This document shows, in pieces, positions 59,821 through 64,000 of a DNA stretch of 64,000 nucleotides. Below the pieces are notes generated by a model. The model saw nothing but the letters and a program-made list of their open reading frames with translations. It was not told the origin of the DNA and made no database searches. This DNA is from CAVXTT01 sp963764685 (GTDB lineage Bacteria; Bacteroidota; Ignavibacteria; Ignavibacteriales; Ignavibacteriaceae): NCBI GenBank assembly GCA_963764685.1, contig CAVXTT010000022.1:186001-250000 (forward strand), given 5' to 3'. A program made the translations under genes and the position numbers. How positions within the stretch are numbered: the first letter of the stretch is position 1; each line of letters begins with the position of its first letter.

Positions 59821-59883
59821 CTATCGCAGCCTTCTTTTAATTTCCTCAATGTCCTTGCGAACAATTTCTTTGGTCTGAATCAT
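59821..59883 (-). CDS. Possible 20-aa leader ORF before the M23 gene
   Basis: ATG at 59881-59883 reads MIQTKEIVRKDIEEIKRRLR and stops at a TAG directly followed, in the same frame, by the TTG start of the M23 peptidase. It could be a translation-coupling leader peptide or a chance ORF; its own ribosome-binding site is weak. Confidence 0.3.
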   Translation of the reverse strand: MIQTKEIVRKDIEEIKRRLR

Positions 59884-59927
59884 CTTTTGAAAAATAAAGA
59901 TATTTTTCAAAAAAAAGCAAGGATTCT

Positions 59928-61682
59928 TTATAATTTTCTTGCGATATAGTATATTATTGCAATATTCCGATAAGCATCTGCAAATGTAGAATCGTTCTTT
60001 ATTGATGTTTTTAAGGCTTCAAGAGCTCTGGTATAATCTCCATTCTGCACAAACAATGTTCCAAGATTAAAATATGCAAGAGAGTTTGCAGGATTCAATT
60101 CAAGGGCCTTTTTATAAGCCTCCAATGCTCCCTTCATATCCTTTTTTACCGATAATGTATTACCGATAAGAACATAAGTACCGGATTGTTCCTGCAGTTC
60201 AATAGATTTTCTGTAATACGAAAGCGCTTCATCATACTCCTGCTTTTCAAAAGAGGTATTGCCCAAATTGATGTAAGCGTCATAATCATTAAATGAATAA
60301 ACAGGAGTAAAAATAGAGCTTACAGTAATAACCAGAATAACTATAAGAACAGGAGCTAATTAACTTTTTAAATGCACCACCGGTAATCAATTCATAAGTT
60401 CTGGATATCCCATATGCAGCAAAAATGATCAGAACAGGCGTAATCCCTACCCTGAATCTACCAACTACAAAAAATACAATAATTGAGATAACATAAGCCG
60501 CGATGAATAAATACAATAATAAGATCTTTTTATTTCTGCCGGATGATAATGCCATACCCAGAACAGCCAAAAGAAAAATAAAATAAAATCCGGGTAAAGG
60601 CAGCTTTAAAAGAAAAGAGTAATTCCTGGCATAAAAACCGGTATCCATCGAAAAGGATTGCGGGTTTTCCTGATCATCAAAGAACAATAATAATTTCTTG
60701 AGAGTCAATCCAGAGTCTCCCCCGGATTTGATGTGATATATTCAATTGCCTTGTCTTCCCAGAACCTGGAAACTTCTGAATCATTCATCTTCTTATGTGA
60801 AATTTTCTCAGCATAATTTTTACCAGTTGGATCAATCGAAAGATCAATATCTTCAGGTATTTTATAGATCCCTGTAGCATCTTTATGGTTGCCTATGTAT
60901 AGATTTATACCATAATTTGTTGTTAATAAAACGGGTACCTTCTCTGCGAGATAATTATTTAGGGTAATCGGGAGCATTGCAATCAATATTCCAGTTGAAA
61001 AAAAGACGGCCCTCTTAAAAAACATTTGCAGGTTCCGCTCCCTGCTTTCTAAATAAATCCAGTAAACAGCTGCCGGGAAAAAGAGTAATATACTCCCCCT
61101 GAAGAGAGCCGTAATTCCTAACAACAATCCGTTAATCAGCAGGTAACGGCTGCTGCAATTATTATCAAGCCTGATGAACAAAAAAAGAAATACGGAGATA
61201 AAAAAAGTAAACAGAATTTCAACAAGTACTAATGAACTGTAAAAAATAAATATTGCATACAGCACGCTTATAATTGCTGCAATGTAGCCGGTGTTCTTAG
61301 AAAATAATTCTCTGGTCAGCAGATATATTATAAATACATTCGAAAGGTTCAATAATATCTGAATTATGCGCACCAAACCGGGATCTTTCCCAAATAATGC
61401 ATATACTGCCGCAAGGAAATAAGAATAACCGGGTGACATATAGAAGACGAATGAACCAAACAAGCTTCCATTGATTAGCTTTAATGCGAGATCCGAGAAT
61501 ATTTTAGAATCTGAATAGAGGTTATTGAATAAGGGGGTGTTTTTAAGTTCGAAATAAAAAACAAATCTCAGGATTAGACCGATTAGTATAATTAATGCAA
61601 TATTCCTGATTTCAATTTCTGATATAAATTTGTGTTCTTTGGGAGGGGAAGGTCTCTTCTCAGAAGGGTTTTTTTTTGTCAT
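59928..61682 (-). CDS. GT39/PMT-like membrane glycosyltransferase with C-terminal TPRs (two apparent frameshifts)
   Basis: About 580 aa when repaired. The N-terminal half has about nine membrane helices; an Asp in LYSDSKIFSDLALK fits the PMT/GT39 fold of polyprenyl-phosphate-sugar transferases. More helices follow, then a periplasmic TPR domain of at least three repeats (EYDEALSYYRKSIEL; MKGALEAYKKALELNPANSLAYFNLG; YTRALEALKTSIKND). The frame breaks near 60708 and 60358; the readings TLKKLLLFFDDQEN and LAPVLIVILVITVSS link the parts. It probably glycosylates an envelope glycan or protein. Confidence 0.75.
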
Positions 61683-61686
61683 CAGT

Positions 61687-62319
61687 TCAGAATTTTTTCA
61701 ATATTTCATCAAATTTCATTTTACCTTCCCGGATTAGTATTGGGGCAGAATCACTTAGATCGATAAGTGTCGAGGCTTCAAAATATGATTTTTTCTCTGA
61801 GTAAAATATCGCTTCAACTTCTGATGAGAAATCTTCTTTAATCATACTATATTCAAGAAGCGGAAGCTGATTATACCGGTTCACACTGGTTGAGATCAGA
61901 GGCATTTGAAGCTCGGACAACAATTTAAGACAAAAACGGTGATTGGGTATCCTGAAGGCTGCTGTCTCCTGACCGAGTATTTTGCTGGTCTTAGAATTTA
62001 ATTTCAGAATAACAGAAATGGGGTCAGGCCAAATCGACAGGAGAAAATCCATATGGTTTTCAGAATTTACTTCTACATACTTTAACAAGTTCTGGATATT
62101 ATTAATTAGAAGTATAAAGAGTTTTGATTGAGGTCTTCCCTTAATTTCCAGTATACGGGTAACTGCATCTTCATTAAAAGGATTTGCCCCGAACCCGTAG
62201 ATCGTATCAGTCGGATATATAAATACAGACCCGCCCAGGTATAATTTTTTAGCATAGTCAACTGCCCTATCTATATTTTCATCAATATTTATTAGTTCTG
62301 CATCAGTGTATTTTGTCAT
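61687..62319 (-). CDS. tsaC: L-threonylcarbamoyladenylate synthase (Sua5/YrdC family)
   Basis: 210 aa. It makes threonylcarbamoyl-AMP for the t6A37 modification of tRNAs that read ANN codons. Motifs: FIYPTDTIYGFGANPFNEDAV, IKGRPQSKLFILL, AAFRIPNHRFC and STSVNRY. It lacks the extra C-terminal Sua5 domain, so it is the short YrdC form. Confidence 0.92.
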   Translation of the reverse strand: MTKYTDAELINIDENIDRAVDYAKKLYLGGSVFIYPTDTIYGFGANPFNEDAVTRILEIKGRPQSKLFILLINNIQNLLKYVEVNSENHMDFLLSIWPDPISVILKLNSKTSKILGQETAAFRIPNHRFCLKLLSELQMPLISTSVNRYNQLPLLEYSMIKEDFSSEVEAIFYSEKKSYFEASTLIDLSDSAPILIREGKMKFDEILKKF

Positions 62320-63340
62320 TTAAGATTTCCTTAATTTTAAGTATTACCGAAGCGGGTTTGAGATTAAAACCGCATTCGAAAGTCTTTATGGGGCATTCTG
62401 TCCGGCCGTGAATACCGCAAGGTTTACAAAAAAGATCATCGTAACTCAAGTATGCACTTTTGTTATTATAGGGATAAAACCCGAAGGATGGATTAGTAGA
62501 GCAATACAGCATAAGCACGGGAATTGCTGCACATTGTCCCAAATGCGCTGGTGCACTATCGTTACATACGAGCAATATACTTTGTTTAAGCAATTCAATA
62601 GTTTCAATGATATTGAATTTTCCCGCAGTAATTACAACATTCTTCTGGTTATTCCCTGTTAAGGAAGCACAGAGTTCTGCTTCTTTTTCTGATCCGATAA
62701 GAACAATTTTAATTCCTTTGCTGTTAAAATAACTTATTATTTCCTGAAAATATTCGGCTGGATACATTTTTGTTTTCCAGATGCTTCCTGGAGCAATTGC
62801 AGCAAAATTATTCAGATTATTGTCTATTATAAAACAACTTATTTTCTCCTGATACTCAACCGGTACATTGATCACCGGGGGTATTTTCCAATGATCCTGC
62901 GAGACTTCAGCACCTATAAGTGAAAGATTCCTTTTCACTTCGTGATCTTCCGTATGATACTTGATAATGTACTTATAAATATGTGCGAGGCTGCTGTTGT
63001 TAAATCCATAAGTTTCTCTTACCAACGATTGAAGAACTATGAAGGAGGTTCTGAGAGAGCGGTGCGGGGAATAAATTCTATTGTAGTTTCGTCCACGGAT
63101 AACTTTACAAAAACGGTTCAAAGCAAAGATTGATTTGTGTTCGCCTCTTTTATCCAATATGATTACTTCGTTTACAACCGGAGAATTCAAAAAGATCTCT
63201 GACGTGGAAGGAATAGCAATAACATCAATTATTGAGAAGGGATTATTTCTTTTCAGTTCCTGAAGCATCGGTAATGTAAGTACTGCATCTCCGATAAATG
63301 CAGTCTGAATAACAAGAATTTTTTCTTTCAGTGTTTCCAT
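62303..63340 (-). CDS. ADP-heptose--LPS heptosyltransferase (GT9)
   Basis: 345 aa. N-terminal IGDAVLTLPMLQELKRNNP and C-terminal ADP-heptose site (APGSIWKTKMYPAEYF, CNDSAPAHLGQCAAIPVLMLY) are characteristic of WaaF/WaaC. It adds heptose to the LPS inner core at the cytoplasmic face. It overlaps the acyltransferase upstream and tsaC downstream, so all are one operon. Confidence 0.9.
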   Translation of the reverse strand: METLKEKILVIQTAFIGDAVLTLPMLQELKRNNPFSIIDVIAIPSTSEIFLNSPVVNEVIILDKRGEHKSIFALNRFCKVIRGRNYNRIYSPHRSLRTSFIVLQSLVRETYGFNNSSLAHIYKYIIKYHTEDHEVKRNLSLIGAEVSQDHWKIPPVINVPVEYQEKISCFIIDNNLNNFAAIAPGSIWKTKMYPAEYFQEIISYFNSKGIKIVLIGSEKEAELCASLTGNNQKNVVITAGKFNIIETIELLKQSILLVCNDSAPAHLGQCAAIPVLMLYCSTNPSFGFYPYNNKSAYLSYDDLFCKPCGIHGRTECPIKTFECGFNLKPASVILKIKEILNDKIH

Positions 63341-64000
63341 CTTTTATGCATCCACAGCCATTGTTCAGGATTTTTTCTGATAGCCTCTTCAAGGTATGCT
63401 ATTTGTCTCCGGGTGATTTCGATTATTTTCTCTTCTTCGGTCTCAGGCAGATTCTCTTTACTAATCTGATGCAGGACTAACTTATAAGTATGGTCCTCCT
63501 GCCTCACGGCAATACCAAAGATTAAGGGAGCTCCCGTTCTCAGTGCAAGAATCGCCGGGCCGGTGTAAACAGAGGTATTTCTTCCAAAGAACTTCATCTT
63601 TATGCCTTCAGCCGGTCCGCGCTGGTCTGCAACCATTGCCACGATATTTTTCTGTTTAAGCTGCTGATAAACCGTTCTGATAGAGATACCCAATGGAATA
63701 ATCTTATTGGACCATTTTGTGCGGACAGTATTCATCCAATGATTAACATAAGGATTTCGCTGAGATTTAACCACAACGTGAAAAGGTATCTCCACCTGTA
63801 AAGAAACAGAGGCCGCAATATATTCCCAGTTTCCCATATGCGCGGATAGAAGGATAACACCTTTTCCCAGGCAATAATTTTCAGAAATTAATTCCGGATT
63901 CTCAACATATACCTTTTTCCTGATATCATTTTCTGCAAGATACTTCATACCCAAAATTTCAAAAAGTGTTATTATAAAGCTCTTATAGCACTCATAGGCC
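63328..64000 (-). CDS. Lipid A biosynthesis acyltransferase (LpxL/HtrB family), partial at window end
   Basis: At least 223 codons; the frame is open to the window edge (YECYKSFIITLFEILGMKYLAE), so the N-terminus lies beyond. Catalytic HxxxxE is in LLSAHMGNWEYIA; later motifs are VADQRGPAEGIKMKFFGRNTSVYTGPAILALRTGAPLI and the C-terminal QWLWMHKRWK. It adds secondary acyl chains to lipid A and supports a Gram-negative outer membrane. Confidence 0.93.
   Translation of the reverse strand, partial: AYECYKSFIITLFEILGMKYLAENDIRKKVYVENPELISENYCLGKGVILLSAHMGNWEYIAASVSLQVEIPFHVVVKSQRNPYVNHWMNTVRTKWSNKIIPLGISIRTVYQQLKQKNIVAMVADQRGPAEGIKMKFFGRNTSVYTGPAILALRTGAPLIFGIAVRQEDHTYKLVLHQISKENLPETEEEKIIEITRRQIAYLEEAIRKNPEQWLWMHKRWKH

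Overview
The window looks like chromosomal DNA of a Gram-negative, low-GC member of the Bacteroidota/Chlorobi/Ignavibacteriota superphylum, most plausibly Ignavibacteria-like. This is inferred from a protein with a type IX secretion (T9SS) C-terminal sorting domain, an ATP synthase cluster lacking atpD and atpC, an RNase G/E with an N-terminal S1 domain, lipid A acyltransferase and heptosyltransferase genes, frequent TTG starts, and gene order. No rRNA, tRNA, CRISPR array or prophage was recognised.

Layout. 0-10.2 kb (minus): T9SS cargo, smc, a large GH2-like membrane protein and an AsmA-like protein. 10.4-17.5 kb: tpiA (minus); queC-queF-glnD-murI (plus); asparaginase (minus); nfu (plus). 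17.6-20 kb: kynU and kynA (minus). 20.3-25 kb (plus): a 30-aa membrane microprotein, ECF sigma factor, anti-sigma, tandem-TonB_C lipoprotein, and two MGDG-synthase-like glycosyltransferases. 25-31 kb (minus): ftsK, comB-like, gcvT, rng. 31.3-40.3 kb (minus): the classical rimP-nusA-infB-rbfA-truB-ribF-rpsO-pnp operon, with a terminator-like hairpin directly before rimP and a terminator after pnp. 40.6-41.9 kb: a Cys/Met-metabolism PLP enzyme. 41.99-44.27 kb: a mirror-image repeat island split at its exact centre by an IS1182-like element. 44.3-48.7 kb (plus): adenosine deaminase, an unknown 111-aa gene, hutU and serA. 48.7-53.2 kb (minus): MqnA-like protein, rplS, trmD, rimM, khpA, rpsP, ffh. 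53.2-59.9 kb (minus): atpG-A-H-F-E-B, two AtpI/AtpZ-like genes, bactofilin, M23 peptidase. 59.9-64 kb (minus): membrane glycosyltransferase with TPRs, tsaC/sua5, heptosyltransferase, lipid A acyltransferase (cut by the window edge).

Many housekeeping genes (smc, glnD, murI, ftsK, rng, pnp, hutU, trmD, ffh, atpG, atpA and others) are broken by apparent frameshifts. Where I compared the reading with the expected family sequence, removing one base usually restored it. The pattern is insertion-biased and hits essential genes, so I treat these as sequence errors and annotate each gene as one CDS over its full span. Three genes (asparaginase, glnD, rimM) extend beyond the obvious open reading frames once this is allowed for.

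The most unusual structures are the mirror-image repeat island with the IS at its centre, three intergenic arrays of 11-bp units of differing sequence, the GH2-fold protein that lacks both catalytic glutamates and carries a C-terminal membrane domain, and the small membrane gene before the ECF operon. I did not see a recognisable new defence or mobile system.
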